Source of the DNA: an uncultured Peptostreptococcaceae bacterium
Lineage (GTDB): Bacteria; Bacillota; Clostridia; Peptostreptococcales; Peptostreptococcaceae
Direction of reading: 5' to 3'
Assembly (NCBI GenBank): GCA_947072565.1
Contig: CAMTIM010000052.1
Span: forward strand, 1-64,000
DNA length: 64,000 bases
The notes under the pieces are model-generated. The model did not search any database. It was given only the letters and a program-made list of their open reading frames with translations, and was not told the DNA's origin. Position 1 is the first letter of the stretch. Every line of letters starts with the position of its first letter. Of the stretch, positions 53,816-63,823 are shown piece by piece. The position numbers were made by a program, and so were the translations under genes.

Positions 53816-54666
53816 TTCACTACAAAGTCTTTAAAAATTTTAGCACGAGAACTCATGTAATTATCAGGATGCCAAGAAATATTTAAATAGCGTTTACAAG
53901 GTGGATCTATTACATGAAGTAGTTTTATAGATTCATCACTTGCAATATTCCAAGTGATTTGAGGTATAAAACTAATCCCGAAACCTTCTCTTATAAGGTT
54001 TCTAATTATCTCTGGAACATCACTTTCAAATACTGTATTTGGTGTAAAACCTGCAGATAAACATAACTTATCTGAAATTTTTCTAAAGGGCTTAGTAGCT
54101 TCAAAACTAATAAAATTTTCATTAGAGGCTTCTTTTAAATAGATACTGTCTTTTTTAGACAAAGGATTATTAGTAGACACGCCTATAAACATTTCTTCTT
54201 CTATAAGCGTTATAGAGTAAGGGTTTTTTAATTCTTCTAAAGTAGAAGAAATGCAAAAATCGAAAGTATGATAATTTAATGCATGGACATTGTGTTGCAA
54301 AAGTTTAAACGTTGTATCAGGATATAAAAATCTAAAATCTACAACTAATTTAGATATAGTACTTGAGCCAGCAAATACTAAAAGTTTTATTTCAAGATCT
54401 AGTTTGTTATTCATATCAAGAAGTTTGTTTTTTCCAGATTCTAAGATACTTAAAGCTTCATCTACCGTTTTTAAAAATGATTTACCATTTTTATTTAATT
54501 TTATGGTTCTTCCATTCCTATCAAATAAATCAACGCCTAATTCCTTTTCTAAAGTATGTATAGACCGGCTTAAAGCAGGTTGTACAATGTTTAATTCTTT
54601 TGAACTTTTAGTGATGTGTTCAGTTCTAGCTACATTTTGAAAATACTTCAAATGTATTAACTCCAT
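53797..54666 (-). CDS. LysR-family transcriptional regulator
   Basis: A 289-residue regulator: winged helix-turn-helix at residues 1-60 (LKYFQNVARTEHITKSSKEL, then QPALSRSIHTLEKELGVDLF) and a periplasmic-binding-like effector domain at about 90-289 (LLVFAGSSTISKLVVDF and later IREGFGISFIPQITWN). The ATG follows GGATGGTGAG. It is divergent from the AspT/YidE-type permease, the usual target arrangement for LysR proteins. The effector is probably a small organic acid or amino acid, perhaps succinate given the downstream operon; that is inference. Confidence 0.92.
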   Translation of the reverse strand: MELIHLKYFQNVARTEHITKSSKELNIVQPALSRSIHTLEKELGVDLFDRNGRTIKLNKNGKSFLKTVDEALSILESGKNKLLDMNNKLDLEIKLLVFAGSSTISKLVVDFRFLYPDTTFKLLQHNVHALNYHTFDFCISSTLEELKNPYSITLIEEEMFIGVSTNNPLSKKDSIYLKEASNENFISFEATKPFRKISDKLCLSAGFTPNTVFESDVPEIIRNLIREGFGISFIPQITWNIASDESIKLLHVIDPPCKRYLNISWHPDNYMSSRAKIFKDFVVNYYSNL

Positions 54667-54697
54667 ATTTATAACTCACCATCCTAAATAATTAAAT

Positions 54698-54714
54698 ATA
54701 ACAAATTTGTTAAT
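54698..54714. promoter_or_regulatory. Candidate LysR-binding dyad
   Basis: ATAACAAATTTGTTAAT, with a perfect 12-bp palindrome AACAAATTTGTT at 54700-54711, followed by a second ATAACAAATT half at about 54720-54729. The site fits the T-N11-A LysR box and lies in the divergent promoter region. Confidence 0.55.
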
Positions 54715-54896
54715 GCTATATAACAAATTATATATTACTACTTGTTAAGATATCAACATAAATTAAAAGTGTAAATGTAAAAAAAATTCTAAAAGAGACT
54801 GTAACGTGTATACGAAAAAATTACGATTTGCAAATGAACTTAAATACCAAAACAAAAGATATGAATTTTAAGACTATAAAAAAGGAGGTATGTTAT

Positions 54897-56270
54897 ATGA
54901 GTTTTAACTTTGCAGATGTATTTTTAAATCAGTTTATGTTGATGTTTATTGCAATAGTTACTGGTTTGCTCTTTGGGAAAATAAAATTTGGCAAATTTAG
55001 CTTTGGTATATCAGGGGCATTATTTACAGGGCTTTTAGTAGGATGGGCCACGTTTAAATATGCAAAAGGTGTACCTGAAGGTGCAGTAGCTTTTGATGCA
55101 TCACAAAAACTATTATCAGAAGGCGTAATATCAAATAACCTATTTGAAATATTTTTGATGCTATTTGTTTGTGCAGTAGGACTTTTAGCAGCAAAAGATA
55201 TGGGAATCGTCTTAAAAAAATATGGGCTGAAGTTTGTTATTTTAGGAATGGTTATAACATTTACAAGTGCAGCTGCTACATATGGTGCAACCCTATTTAG
55301 CAAAGATTCAAATCAATATGAAATTTCAGGAGTATATACAGGCGCGCTTACAAGTTCTCCAGGACTTGCAGCAGCTATAGAAACTGCAAGAGGTCATGCA
55401 ACTGAAAAAGCAGCTGAGTATGAAAGTATGAATAGTAAAGAAAAAGAAAAGTTTTTAGAAATGGCAGGAGTAGAAAACATACCAAAAGACGTTGAAACAT
55501 TTAAACTTAGCAATGAAATTAAAGATCAATATATAACAAATGCAGAAGCTAGCATAGGTGCAGGTCATGCAATAGGATATCCATTTGGAGTATTGATAGT
55601 AATATTAGCAGTTAACTTTTTTCCAGTTATCTTTAAAATTGATATTGAGAAGGAAAAATTACAATATAAAAGAGAACTAGAAGATGCAAGAAAATCAAGT
55701 AGTTCATCTAAAATAATAAAGGAATCAAAGTTTGATATAGCTGGATTTACACTAGCATGCGGCTTTGGATATATAATAGGAAATATAAATATATATCTAC
55801 CGTTTATAGGGTACTTTAGTTTAGGATCAACCGGTGGAGTATTAATAGGAGCACTTATTTTAGGTTATATAGGAAAGATTGGAAGTATAAGTTTTAGAAT
55901 GGACTCAAAAACTCTAGGTATAATAAGAGATCTTGCTTTAGCATTTTTCTTAGGAATAGTAGGCCTTAGATATGGTTATAAGGCTGTAGATGCACTAGTT
56001 GGGGCAGGAGCTTATTTGGCAGTTATTTCAGTAGTTGTTGGAATGGTAGGTATGTTTGGTGGATTCTTATTAGGAAAATATGTACTTAAGATTAATTGGC
56101 CGATGCTATCAGGTGCTATATGTGGTGGTATGACGTCTACCCCTGGACTTGGCGCTGCAGTAGAAGCTTTAGGAAGTGATGAACCAGCAGCTGGATATGG
56201 AGCTACCTATCCATTTGCATTATTAGGAATGGTTATATTTACAATTATACTTCACAAATTACCAATGTAG
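54897..56270 (+). CDS. AspT/YidE-type antiporter-like permease
   Basis: A 457-residue permease with ten to eleven membrane segments and the duplicated motif of the aspartate:alanine exchanger family, GALTSSPGLAAAIETARG near residue 150 and GGMTSTPGLGAAVEALGS near 420. A hydrophilic central loop (DARKSSSSSKIIKES) separates the halves. AspT exchanges aspartate for alanine; YidE and YbjL homologues exchange or export other organic acids, including succinate and glutamate. The start at 54897 follows a strong AAGGAGGT by 7 nt. It lies 90 bp upstream of the succinate-to-propionate operon, so a dicarboxylate or propionate exchange role is plausible but not shown. Confidence 0.85.
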   Translation: MSFNFADVFLNQFMLMFIAIVTGLLFGKIKFGKFSFGISGALFTGLLVGWATFKYAKGVPEGAVAFDASQKLLSEGVISNNLFEIFLMLFVCAVGLLAAKDMGIVLKKYGLKFVILGMVITFTSAAATYGATLFSKDSNQYEISGVYTGALTSSPGLAAAIETARGHATEKAAEYESMNSKEKEKFLEMAGVENIPKDVETFKLSNEIKDQYITNAEASIGAGHAIGYPFGVLIVILAVNFFPVIFKIDIEKEKLQYKRELEDARKSSSSSKIIKESKFDIAGFTLACGFGYIIGNINIYLPFIGYFSLGSTGGVLIGALILGYIGKIGSISFRMDSKTLGIIRDLALAFFLGIVGLRYGYKAVDALVGAGAYLAVISVVVGMVGMFGGFLLGKYVLKINWPMLSGAICGGMTSTPGLGAAVEALGSDEPAAGYGATYPFALLGMVIFTIILHKLPM

Positions 56271-56360
56271 AATTTGATTAACAAATGAGATAACAAAACA
56301 TTAAGATTATTGAAATCTATTAAAAGAATAGCTTAAATAATACTGAGTGGGGGGAGACTC

Positions 56361-57878
56361 ATGGATAGTAGATTAAGATGTAGAGATTTAAAAAGTAAAG
56401 TAATGAGCGCAAAAGAGGCTGCTAAATTTTTTAAAGACGGCATGGTTGTAGGTACTAGTGGGTTTACACCAGCGGGGTATCCAAAAGCAGTTCCGCTAGA
56501 AATAGCAAATAGAGCAAAAAATGGAGAAAAGATAGGTTTAACAATAATAACTGGAGCATCAGTAGGGCCAGAATTAGATGGGGAATTATCAGAATCAGGA
56601 GTTATGAAAAGAAGATACCCTTATCAAACCAATTCAACTTGTAGAAATAAAATAAACAATTCAGATATAAATTACTGTGATATGCACTTAAGTCATACAC
56701 CTCAATGGGTTAAATATGGATTCTTTGGAAAGATGGATATAGCAATAGTAGAAGCTGTAGCCATAACTAAAGAAGGATATATAATACCGTCAACTTCAAT
56801 AGGAAATTCAAATGTTTTTGTAGAATATGCAGACAAAGTTATTGTAGAAATAAATACATCACAACCTTTAGAATTAGAAGGAATTCATGATATATATAAT
56901 GTTGATATACCACCGTTTAGAAAGCCTATTCCACTAACCAAAGTAGATGATAAAATAGGAACAAATTATATTTGTTGTAATAAAGACAAGATATTAGGAA
57001 TAGTATTTACAGACATAAAAGATAAGACAAGACCAGTTAGTAAAATAGATGATGTATCTAAAAAAATGGCAGATAATCTAATTGCGTTTTTAGAAAATGA
57101 AGTTAGAGAAAAGAGATTACCTAAAAATTTACTTCCTCTACAATCAGGCGTAGGAAGCGTAGCAAACGCAGTTATGGGGGGATTAGTTAATTCAAAATTC
57201 AAAGATTTAGTTGTTTATTCTGAGGTTATTCAAGACAGCGTAATAGATTTAATAGAAGCTGGCAAAGTTAAATTTGCATCTGGGACATCTTTAACTATAT
57301 CACCAGAGAGATTGGATGATTTTTATAGTAAATTTAAAAACTATAAAGATAAATTAATACTTAGACCTCAAGAAATAAGTAATAGCCCAGAAATCGCAAG
57401 ACGATTAGGTGTTATAGCTATAAATACAGCGATAGAGGTTGATATTTACGGAAATGTAAACTCAACAAACATAATGGGAAGTAGAATGATGAATGGTATA
57501 GGTGGATCTGGAGATTTTGCTAGAAATGGATACTTAACAATATTTACAACAGAATCAATTGCTAAAAATGGTGACATATCAAGCATAGTACCTATGGTAT
57601 CACATCATGATCATAGTGAACATGATGTAATGGTAATTGTAACAGAACAAGGAGTAGCTGATTTAAGAGGCTTATCTCCAAAAGAAAGAGCTATTAAAAT
57701 AATTGAAAATTGTGCACATCCAGATTATAAAGAAGCTCTATATGAGTATTTCAATGAAGCTTGTGAAGGTAAGTACAAGCACACTCCGCATGTTTTATCA
57801 AAATCATTATCTTGGCATGATAGATTCATGAAAACTGGAAGTATGCAAAAAAAAGAGTCGCTATCTCAAAATAATTAA
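56361..57878 (+). CDS. scpC: Acetyl-CoA hydrolase/transferase family CoA transferase (propionyl-CoA:succinate type)
   Basis: Moves CoA from propionyl-CoA (or acetyl-CoA) to succinate, so that succinyl-CoA enters the mutase and propionate leaves. The 505 residues match Cat1/ScpC. Blocks are FKDGMVVGTSGFTPAGYPKA, the catalytic-glutamate region VVYSEVIQDSVIDLIEAGK, IMGSRMMNGIGGSGDFARNG and MVSHHDHSEHDVMVIVTEQG. The ATG follows GGGGGGAG. The mutase gene follows after a 95-bp gap with a hairpin. Substrate choice comes from context; Cat1 of Clostridium kluyveri uses succinate too. Confidence 0.88.
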   Translation: MDSRLRCRDLKSKVMSAKEAAKFFKDGMVVGTSGFTPAGYPKAVPLEIANRAKNGEKIGLTIITGASVGPELDGELSESGVMKRRYPYQTNSTCRNKINNSDINYCDMHLSHTPQWVKYGFFGKMDIAIVEAVAITKEGYIIPSTSIGNSNVFVEYADKVIVEINTSQPLELEGIHDIYNVDIPPFRKPIPLTKVDDKIGTNYICCNKDKILGIVFTDIKDKTRPVSKIDDVSKKMADNLIAFLENEVREKRLPKNLLPLQSGVGSVANAVMGGLVNSKFKDLVVYSEVIQDSVIDLIEAGKVKFASGTSLTISPERLDDFYSKFKNYKDKLILRPQEISNSPEIARRLGVIAINTAIEVDIYGNVNSTNIMGSRMMNGIGGSGDFARNGYLTIFTTESIAKNGDISSIVPMVSHHDHSEHDVMVIVTEQGVADLRGLSPKERAIKIIENCAHPDYKEALYEYFNEACEGKYKHTPHVLSKSLSWHDRFMKTGSMQKKESLSQNN

Positions 57879-57910
57879 AATATATCAATTATAAATATTT
57901 AATATACAAA

Positions 57911-57952
57911 GTCTATCATAGGATTTAGAGAGTACTAAACCTTATGATAGAC
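57911..57952 (+). other. Intercistronic hairpin before the mutase gene
   Basis: GTCTATCATAGGATTTA (57911-57927) pairs with TAAACCTTATGATAGAC (57936-57952), two mismatches. No T tract follows. It may be an RNA-processing or stability element separating CoA transferase from mutase expression. Confidence 0.5.
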
Positions 57953-57973
57953 AAATAATAAGGGGGATGCTGT

Positions 57974-59644
57974 ATGACTAACAACAAAGAACAAATCCAA
58001 AATGGATTTGACAAGTGGGAAGAAAACAAAGTAAAAAAAAGTTTGGCAAGGTTTCCAGAAAGAAAAGAACACTTTGAATTTGACACAAGAGAGGAAGTCA
58101 AAAGATTATATACTCCTCTAGATGCTGACATTGATTATGAAAATGATTTAGGATTTCCAGGGCAGTACCCATTTACAAGAGGGGTTCAGCCAACTATGTA
58201 TAGGGGTAAGTTTTGGACAATGAGAATGTATGCAGGATTTGCTACAGCAGAAGAATCAAACCAAAGATATAAATATCTAATAGAGCAAGGATCTATGGGG
58301 CTTTCAGTTGCATTTGATTTACCAACACAAATGGGGTATGACTCAGATGATTCAATAGCTGAAGGTGAAGTAGGTAAAGTTGGAGTTTGTATAGATTCAT
58401 TAGCTGATATGGAAATATTATTTGATGGAATACCTCTAGATAAGGTATCTACATCAATGACAATAAATGCACCAGCAACAGTATTACTTGCAATGTATAT
58501 TGCAGTTGCTCAAAAACAAGGAGTTAGTGCAGACAAACTAAGAGGAACTATTCAAAATGATATATTAAAAGAATATGTAGCAAGAGGAACATATATATTC
58601 CCAGTAAAACCTTCAATGAGATTAATAACAGATATATTTGAGTATTGTTCAAAAGAAGTTCCAAAATGGAACACAATAAGTATTTCAGGATATCACATAA
58701 GAGAAGCTGGAGCAAATGCAGTACAAGAAGTAGCATTTACACTAGCTGATGGTATAGCTTATGTTAATGCAGCAATAGAAGCTGGTCTTCATGTTGATGA
58801 TTTTGCACCAAGGTTATCTTTCTTCTTCAATGCGCATAACAATCTATTAGAAGAAGTTTCAAAATTTAGAGCAGCAAGAAGAATATGGGCAAAAATAATG
58901 AAAGAAAGATTTGGATCAACTAACCCTAAATCATGGGCTCTTAAATTCCACACTCAAACAGCAGGATGCACACTAACAGCTCAACAGCCAGAAAATAATA
59001 TAGTAAGGGTTGCAATTCAAACACTAGCAGCAGTTCTTGGAGGTACTCAATCACTACATACAAACTCTAAAGACGAGGCTTTAGCACTTCCAAGTGAAGA
59101 TTCAGTAATGGTAGCACTTAGAACACAACAAATAGTAGCTCATGAAAGTGGAGTAGCAGATAGCATAGATCCGCTTGCTGGTTCATATTATATAGAGAGC
59201 TTGACTAATCAAATAGAAGAAGAAGCTTTAAATATTATAAATAAAATAGATGAATTAGGTGGAGCACCACAAGCAATAGAAAAAGGATTTATTCAACAAG
59301 AAATAATGGATAGTGCTTATAAATATCAAAAGGATATAGAAAATAATGAAAAAATAATTGTTGGTGTTAATAAATTCCAAATAGAAGAAGAATCACCAAA
59401 AGGATTATTAAAAGTAGATCCTATGGTAGGAGAAAGACAAGTAGAAAAAATAAAAGCCCTTAAAGAAAAAAGGGACAATGATAAAGTTAAACAAAGTTTA
59501 GAAGCTTTAAGAAATGCATGTAAAAGCAGTGAAAATGTAATGCCATATATATTAGAAGCAGTTAAAGAATACGCTACATTAGGTGAAATATGTGGAGTTA
59601 TGAGAGAAGAATTTGGTGAATATAAACAAACAGTTATGATATAG
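57974..59644 (+). CDS. mcmA1: Methylmalonyl-CoA mutase, catalytic (large) subunit
   Basis: Rearranges succinyl-CoA to (R)-methylmalonyl-CoA through an adenosylcobalamin radical. The 556 residues form only the substrate-binding TIM barrel; the B12 domain is encoded separately by the next gene. Conserved motifs are [20 protein letters not shown], in which the Tyr typical of methylmalonyl-CoA mutase replaces the Phe of isobutyryl-CoA mutase, [14 protein letters not shown] with the substrate Arg, and [28 protein letters not shown] is the ribosome binding site. Epimerase and decarboxylase genes nearby confirm the assignment. Confidence 0.94.
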   Translation: MTNNKEQIQNGFDKWEENKVKKSLARFPERKEHFEFDTREEVKRLYTPLDADIDYENDLGFPGQYPFTRGVQPTMYRGKFWTMRMYAGFATAEESNQRYKYLIEQGSMGLSVAFDLPTQMGYDSDDSIAEGEVGKVGVCIDSLADMEILFDGIPLDKVSTSMTINAPATVLLAMYIAVAQKQGVSADKLRGTIQNDILKEYVARGTYIFPVKPSMRLITDIFEYCSKEVPKWNTISISGYHIREAGANAVQEVAFTLADGIAYVNAAIEAGLHVDDFAPRLSFFFNAHNNLLEEVSKFRAARRIWAKIMKERFGSTNPKSWALKFHTQTAGCTLTAQQPENNIVRVAIQTLAAVLGGTQSLHTNSKDEALALPSEDSVMVALRTQQIVAHESGVADSIDPLAGSYYIESLTNQIEEEALNIINKIDELGGAPQAIEKGFIQQEIMDSAYKYQKDIENNEKIIVGVNKFQIEEESPKGLLKVDPMVGERQVEKIKALKEKRDNDKVKQSLEALRNACKSSENVMPYILEAVKEYATLGEICGVMREEFGEYKQTVMI

Positions 59645-59659
59645 GGGGTAATTAAAGAT

Positions 59660-60061
59660 ATGAGACCAATAAGAGTATTAGTTGCAAAGCCAGGCCTTGA
59701 TGGTCATGATAGAGGTGCTAAGGTAATAGCTCGTGCCTTAAGAGATGCAGGTATGGAAGTAATATATACGGGACTTCGTCAAACTCCCGAGCAAATAGTC
59801 GCATCAGCTATACAAGAGGATGTTGATGTTATTGCTATGAGCATTTTATCAGGAGCACATAATCATTTATTGCCAAAGGTTGCAGATTTACTAAAATCAG
59901 AAGAAGTAAATGACATATTAATAATAGGTGGAGGAGTTATACCAGAAGATGATATACCAGGGTTAAAAGAAAAAGGAATAGCTGAAATTTTTACTCCTGG
60001 TACACCAACTTCTGTAACAATAGACTTCATAAGAGAAAATATAAAAAAAGACTTAGCTTAA
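59660..60061 (+). CDS. mcmA2: Methylmalonyl-CoA mutase, B12-binding (small) subunit
   Basis: A 133-residue cobalamin-binding Rossmann domain. The lower-ligand motif DGHDRG (DxHxxG) has the His that coordinates cobalt; MSILSGAH and [20 protein letters not shown] complete the B12 signature. In Propionibacterium this domain is fused to the large subunit; here it is a separate gene 15 nt downstream with GGGGG before its ATG. The same split is seen in archaea and in isobutyryl-CoA mutases. Confidence 0.95.
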   Translation: MRPIRVLVAKPGLDGHDRGAKVIARALRDAGMEVIYTGLRQTPEQIVASAIQEDVDVIAMSILSGAHNHLLPKVADLLKSEEVNDILIIGGGVIPEDDIPGLKEKGIAEIFTPGTPTSVTIDFIRENIKKDLA

Positions 60062-60076
60062 AAAAGTGAGGATAAT

Positions 60077-61024
60077 ATGAAAAATATAGTGAATGGAGTA
60101 CTAGAAGGTAAAAAAAGAGATTGTGCTAGACTTATCACTATTGTAGAAAATGAATCATGTGGATATGAAGAAGCATTAAAAGAAATATATAAACACACTG
60201 GAGGGGCTTATGTTGTTGGAATAACTGGTCCCCCTGGTGCTGGTAAATCCACATTTACTGATAAGTTAGTAAAGTTAATTAGAGAAGATGGTAAGAAAGT
60301 AGGAATAATAGCAATAGACCCAACAAGCCCTTTTACAAAAGGTGCAATCCTTGGGGATAGGATTAGAATGAATGATTTAAGCACAGATCCAGGGGTTTTT
60401 ATAAGATCTATGGGAACTAGAGGAAGTTTAGGTGGTTTATCTAATGCTACACAAGCAGCTATAAAGGTATTAGATGCTTATGGATGTGATTATATATTTA
60501 TAGAAACTGTTGGGGTTGGCCAATCTGAAATTGATATAGTAAAAACAGCTGATACTACTTTAATAGTTATGGTTCCGGGTTTAGGAGATGATATACAAGC
60601 TATAAAAGCAGGTGTTATGGAGATTGCAGATGTGTTTGTTATAAATAAAGCTGATAAAGATGGAGCTAAAAAAACATCTCTAGAAATAGAAATGATGCTA
60701 GATTTTAAAAAGGATTGGGAATTTAGACCACCAGTAAACCTAGCTATAGCAGAAAACGGACAGGGTGTAGACGTAACTTATCAAAATATATTAAAACACA
60801 AAGAGTTTTTAGAAAAAAACAATAAATTAAATGATAATAGATTAAATAGAAATAGACTTGAAGTCAAAGAATTAGTACAAAGAAAAGTTGCTAAGATGGT
60901 AAAAAAATTAGAATACAGTGATGAAGTAGAAGAATTATTAACTAAGACTATGACTAAGGAAATAGATCCTTATTCTATAAGTAACATTTTATTTGAAAAA
61001 ATAACAAATAGTAAAAATTTATAA
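60077..61024 (+). CDS. meaB: G-protein chaperone MeaB of methylmalonyl-CoA mutase
   Basis: A GTPase that loads adenosylcobalamin correctly and protects the mutase from inactivation. The 315 residues match the MeaB/ArgK family. P-loop [14 protein letters not shown], switch region [20 protein letters not shown], base [15 protein letters not shown] and VINKADKDG are intact. It starts 15 nt after the B12 subunit. Together with gdrA, it is the second dedicated B12-enzyme repair protein in the window. Confidence 0.95.
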   Translation: MKNIVNGVLEGKKRDCARLITIVENESCGYEEALKEIYKHTGGAYVVGITGPPGAGKSTFTDKLVKLIREDGKKVGIIAIDPTSPFTKGAILGDRIRMNDLSTDPGVFIRSMGTRGSLGGLSNATQAAIKVLDAYGCDYIFIETVGVGQSEIDIVKTADTTLIVMVPGLGDDIQAIKAGVMEIADVFVINKADKDGAKKTSLEIEMMLDFKKDWEFRPPVNLAIAENGQGVDVTYQNILKHKEFLEKNNKLNDNRLNRNRLEVKELVQRKVAKMVKKLEYSDEVEELLTKTMTKEIDPYSISNILFEKITNSKNL

Positions 61025-61035
61025 GTGGAGGGGTA

Positions 61036-61449
61036 ATGATGGATATATCAAGAGTTGACCATGTAGGTATAGCTGTAAATAACTTAGAAGAAACTTTGAA
61101 ATTTTATGAAGATGTATTGGGGTTAAAATGTGGGGGAACAGAGGTAATAGAAGAACAAAAGGTAAAAGTTGCTTTCTTACCAGTAGGAGAAACAGAACTT
61201 GAATTATTAGAATCAACTACACAAGATGGGCCAATAGCAAAATTTATAGCTGAAAATGGAGGACGTGGAGGAATACAACACGTTGCTGTGAGAGTTTCAA
61301 ATATAGAAAAAGCAATAGAAGAAGTTAAAGCTAAAGGATATAAAATGATAGATGAAAAACCTAGATATGGAGCAGGAAATGCTAAAATAGCATTTTGTCA
61401 TCCAAAGGGAGTAGACGGAGTATTGTTAGAGTTAAGTGAAAGAAAATAG
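61036..61449 (+). CDS. mce: Methylmalonyl-CoA epimerase
   Basis: Converts (R)- to (S)-methylmalonyl-CoA, linking the mutase to the decarboxylase. The 137 residues belong to the vicinal-oxygen-chelate fold. Metal-ligand positions are visible in [17 protein letters not shown] and GVLLELSE. Two ATGs lie back to back at 61036 and 61039; the ribosome binding site GGAGGGG lies 4 nt before the first and 7 nt before the second, so the second may be used. It is encoded 11 nt after meaB. Confidence 0.95.
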   Translation: MMDISRVDHVGIAVNNLEETLKFYEDVLGLKCGGTEVIEEQKVKVAFLPVGETELELLESTTQDGPIAKFIAENGGRGGIQHVAVRVSNIEKAIEEVKAKGYKMIDEKPRYGAGNAKIAFCHPKGVDGVLLELSERK

Positions 61450-61476
61450 CCAAAATAAATACTTGGGGGTGATTTT

Positions 61477-63024
61477 GTGTCAAAAGAAAAACTAAACTTA
61501 CTTAATGAAAAAAGAAGCAAGATAGAATTAGGTGGAGGTCAAAAAAGAATAGATAAACAACATGCATCATCTAAATTAACAGCAAGAGAAAGAATGAATA
61601 AATTATTTGATGATAATACTTTTGTAGAATTAGATGCTTTTGTTAAACATAGATGTTCTAATTTTAACATGGAAAAACAAGAAATACCTGGTGAAGGTGT
61701 TGTCACAGGATATGGGAAAGTAGATGGAAGATTAGTTTGTGCTTTTGCTCAAGACTTTACAGTACTTGGCGGGTCTTTAGGTGAAATGCATGCTAAAAAA
61801 ATTGGAAAAGTAATGGATATGGGAATAAAAGTAGGTGCACCGGTAGTAGGACTTAATGACTCAGGTGGTGCTAGAATTCAAGAAGGTGTTGATGCACTTG
61901 CTGGGTATGGAGAAATTTTTTATAAAAATACTATAGCATCAGGTGTAATACCACAAATATCAGCTATAATGGGGCCTTGTGCAGGTGGTGCTGTTTATTC
62001 ACCAGCATTAACAGACTTTGTATATATGGTAGACCAAACAAGTCAAATGTTTATAACAGGTCCACAAGTTATAAAAACTGTAACAGGTGAAGAAGTAAGT
62101 GCACAAGACTTAGGTGGTGCAGGAACACATAATACTACTTCAGGAGTAGCTCATTTTATGGCTTCAAATGATGAAGACTGTATAAATCAAATAAGAAGAT
62201 TATTAAGTTTCCTACCTTCAAATAATGCTGAAAAAGCTCCTATAGTTGAAAGTATAGATGATCCAAACAGACTAAATGAAGTTTTAAATAATATAATACC
62301 TGATGATTCAAACAAACCATATGATATGAAAGAAATTATATATGAAATAATTGATGAAGGTGATTTCTACGAAGTTCAACCATACTTTGCACAAAATATT
62401 ATAACTGGATTTGCAAGAGTAAATGGAGAAAGCGTAGGAATAATTGCCAACCAACCTAAATTTATGGCTGGATCATTAGATATAAATTCATCTGATAAAA
62501 GTGCAAGGTTTATAAGAACTTGTGATGCATTTAATATTCCTATTGTAAGTCTAGTGGATGTACCAGGATTTTTACCAGGAACTTCTCAAGAATACGGTGG
62601 AATAATACGTCACGGTGCAAAAATGTTATATGCATATAGTGAAGCTACTGTTCCAAAAATTACAGTTATAACTAGAAAAGCATATGGTGGGTCATACTTA
62701 GCTATGTGTTCAAAAGATTTAGGAGCAGATATGGTTTTAGCATGGCCTACAGCTGAAGTTGCAGTTATGGGACCAAGCGGAGCAGCAAATATAATATTTA
62801 AAAATGATATAAAAAATGCTGAGGATCAAAAATCAATGAGAGAAACTAAGATAAAAGAATATACAGAGGAATTTGCAACTCCATATAAAGCGGCTGAAAG
62901 AGGATATATTGACGATGTAATTGAACCATCACTTACAAGAATAAGACTTTGTGATGCACTTGACACATTATCTTCTAAACGAGAAGAAAGACCGCCTAAA
63001 AAGCACGGAAATATACCTTTATAG
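61477..63024 (+). CDS. mmdA: Methylmalonyl-CoA decarboxylase, alpha (carboxyltransferase) subunit
   Basis: Transfers the carboxyl group of (S)-methylmalonyl-CoA to biotin on MmdC, leaving propionyl-CoA. The 515 residues match acyl-CoA carboxyltransferases, with [58 protein letters not shown] and [20 protein letters not shown]. The same fold occurs in propionyl-CoA carboxylase beta chains; the linked membrane subunits mark this as the sodium-pumping decarboxylase. A GTG start lies behind GGGGGTGA. Confidence 0.94.
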   Translation: MSKEKLNLLNEKRSKIELGGGQKRIDKQHASSKLTARERMNKLFDDNTFVELDAFVKHRCSNFNMEKQEIPGEGVVTGYGKVDGRLVCAFAQDFTVLGGSLGEMHAKKIGKVMDMGIKVGAPVVGLNDSGGARIQEGVDALAGYGEIFYKNTIASGVIPQISAIMGPCAGGAVYSPALTDFVYMVDQTSQMFITGPQVIKTVTGEEVSAQDLGGAGTHNTTSGVAHFMASNDEDCINQIRRLLSFLPSNNAEKAPIVESIDDPNRLNEVLNNIIPDDSNKPYDMKEIIYEIIDEGDFYEVQPYFAQNIITGFARVNGESVGIIANQPKFMAGSLDINSSDKSARFIRTCDAFNIPIVSLVDVPGFLPGTSQEYGGIIRHGAKMLYAYSEATVPKITVITRKAYGGSYLAMCSKDLGADMVLAWPTAEVAVMGPSGAANIIFKNDIKNAEDQKSMRETKIKEYTEEFATPYKAAERGYIDDVIEPSLTRIRLCDALDTLSSKREERPPKKHGNIPL

Positions 63025-63038
63025 GAAGGTGGTAAATT

Positions 63039-63413
63039 ATGAATATTAGCCAATTATTAGAATCCCTAAAAGATCCTTCAGCAGCATTAAGTATAGGCGA
63101 TAAACTGCTTGCTGGATTTAGTGTAGCTATACTTTCAATGAGTGTAGTATTTATAGTATTAGTTATAATACAAGGAATAATAAGTTTATTACAAAGAGAA
63201 AAAGTTAATAAACAACCTACAGTAGAATCTGTAGTTAATACCCAAGAAGTAAATAATGAAATAGAAGATAATAAAGAATTAGTAGCTGTAATTACTTCAG
63301 CAATTTGTGCAGCAACTGGAAACAAAACTAACAATATATTAGTTAGAAAAATAGTAAGAAGCAATAACTCTAAATCAAGTTGGGAAAATATATCAAAGAA
63401 TATTACTAAATAA
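63039..63413 (+). CDS. mmdD: Methylmalonyl-CoA decarboxylase, delta (OadG-like) subunit
   Basis: A 124-residue small membrane subunit that holds the complex together. It has one N-terminal membrane span at about 25-47 ([20 protein letters not shown]) and a hydrophilic tail. The tail has the OadG-family [12 protein letters not shown] segment, followed by a basic end ([12 protein letters not shown]). The family is OadG/MmdD. It follows mmdA by 14 nt with GGAAGG as ribosome binding site. Confidence 0.88.
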   Translation: MNISQLLESLKDPSAALSIGDKLLAGFSVAILSMSVVFIVLVIIQGIISLLQREKVNKQPTVESVVNTQEVNNEIEDNKELVAVITSAICAATGNKTNNILVRKIVRSNNSKSSWENISKNITK

Positions 63414-63436
63414 TGAACCATAGGGGGAGTTTAAAG

Positions 63437-63805
63437 ATGATAAAAAAATACAATATAACAGTTAATGGAAATACATACGATGTAGAGGTGGAGGAATTAG
63501 GTAGTGAAGTATCTTCAAGACCACAAGCAGTACCACAAAGTGCACCTAAAGCAGTAGCACAAAAACCTCAAGCAGCGCCAGTAAGTTCAGGTGCAGGAAG
63601 TATAAATGCGCCAATGCCAGGAACTATTAATGATGTTCGTGTTAAAGCTGGAGATAGTGTAAAAAAAGGCGATGTTTTATTAATACTTGAAGCTATGAAA
63701 ATGGAAAATGAGATAATGGCAAGTTGTGATGGAACTGTTTCAAAAGTAAGCGTATCAAAAGGAGCATCAGTAAGCGTAGGGGACGCTTTAATAACTATAG
63801 GATAG
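63437..63805 (+). CDS. mmdC: Methylmalonyl-CoA decarboxylase, biotin carrier (gamma) subunit
   Basis: Carries the carboxyl group on biotin between MmdA and MmdB. The 122 residues consist of a short N-domain, a flexible Pro/Ala linker at about 29-53 ([18 protein letters not shown]) and a biotinyl domain with the invariant EAMKMEN, whose lysine is biotinylated. The start at 63437 follows GGGGGAG; eight in-frame upstream codons overlap the ribosome binding site. A biotin-protein ligase is needed but not in this window. Confidence 0.95.
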   Translation: MIKKYNITVNGNTYDVEVEELGSEVSSRPQAVPQSAPKAVAQKPQAAPVSSGAGSINAPMPGTINDVRVKAGDSVKKGDVLLILEAMKMENEIMASCDGTVSKVSVSKGASVSVGDALITIG

Positions 63806-63823
63806 AAAGGGGGGGACTTACCC

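Noticed and set aside
54897..56270. GltS-type sodium/glutamate symporter
   Set aside because: Length and hydrophobicity are similar, but the duplicated TSSPGLAAA/TSTPGLGAA motif belongs to the AspT/YidE family.
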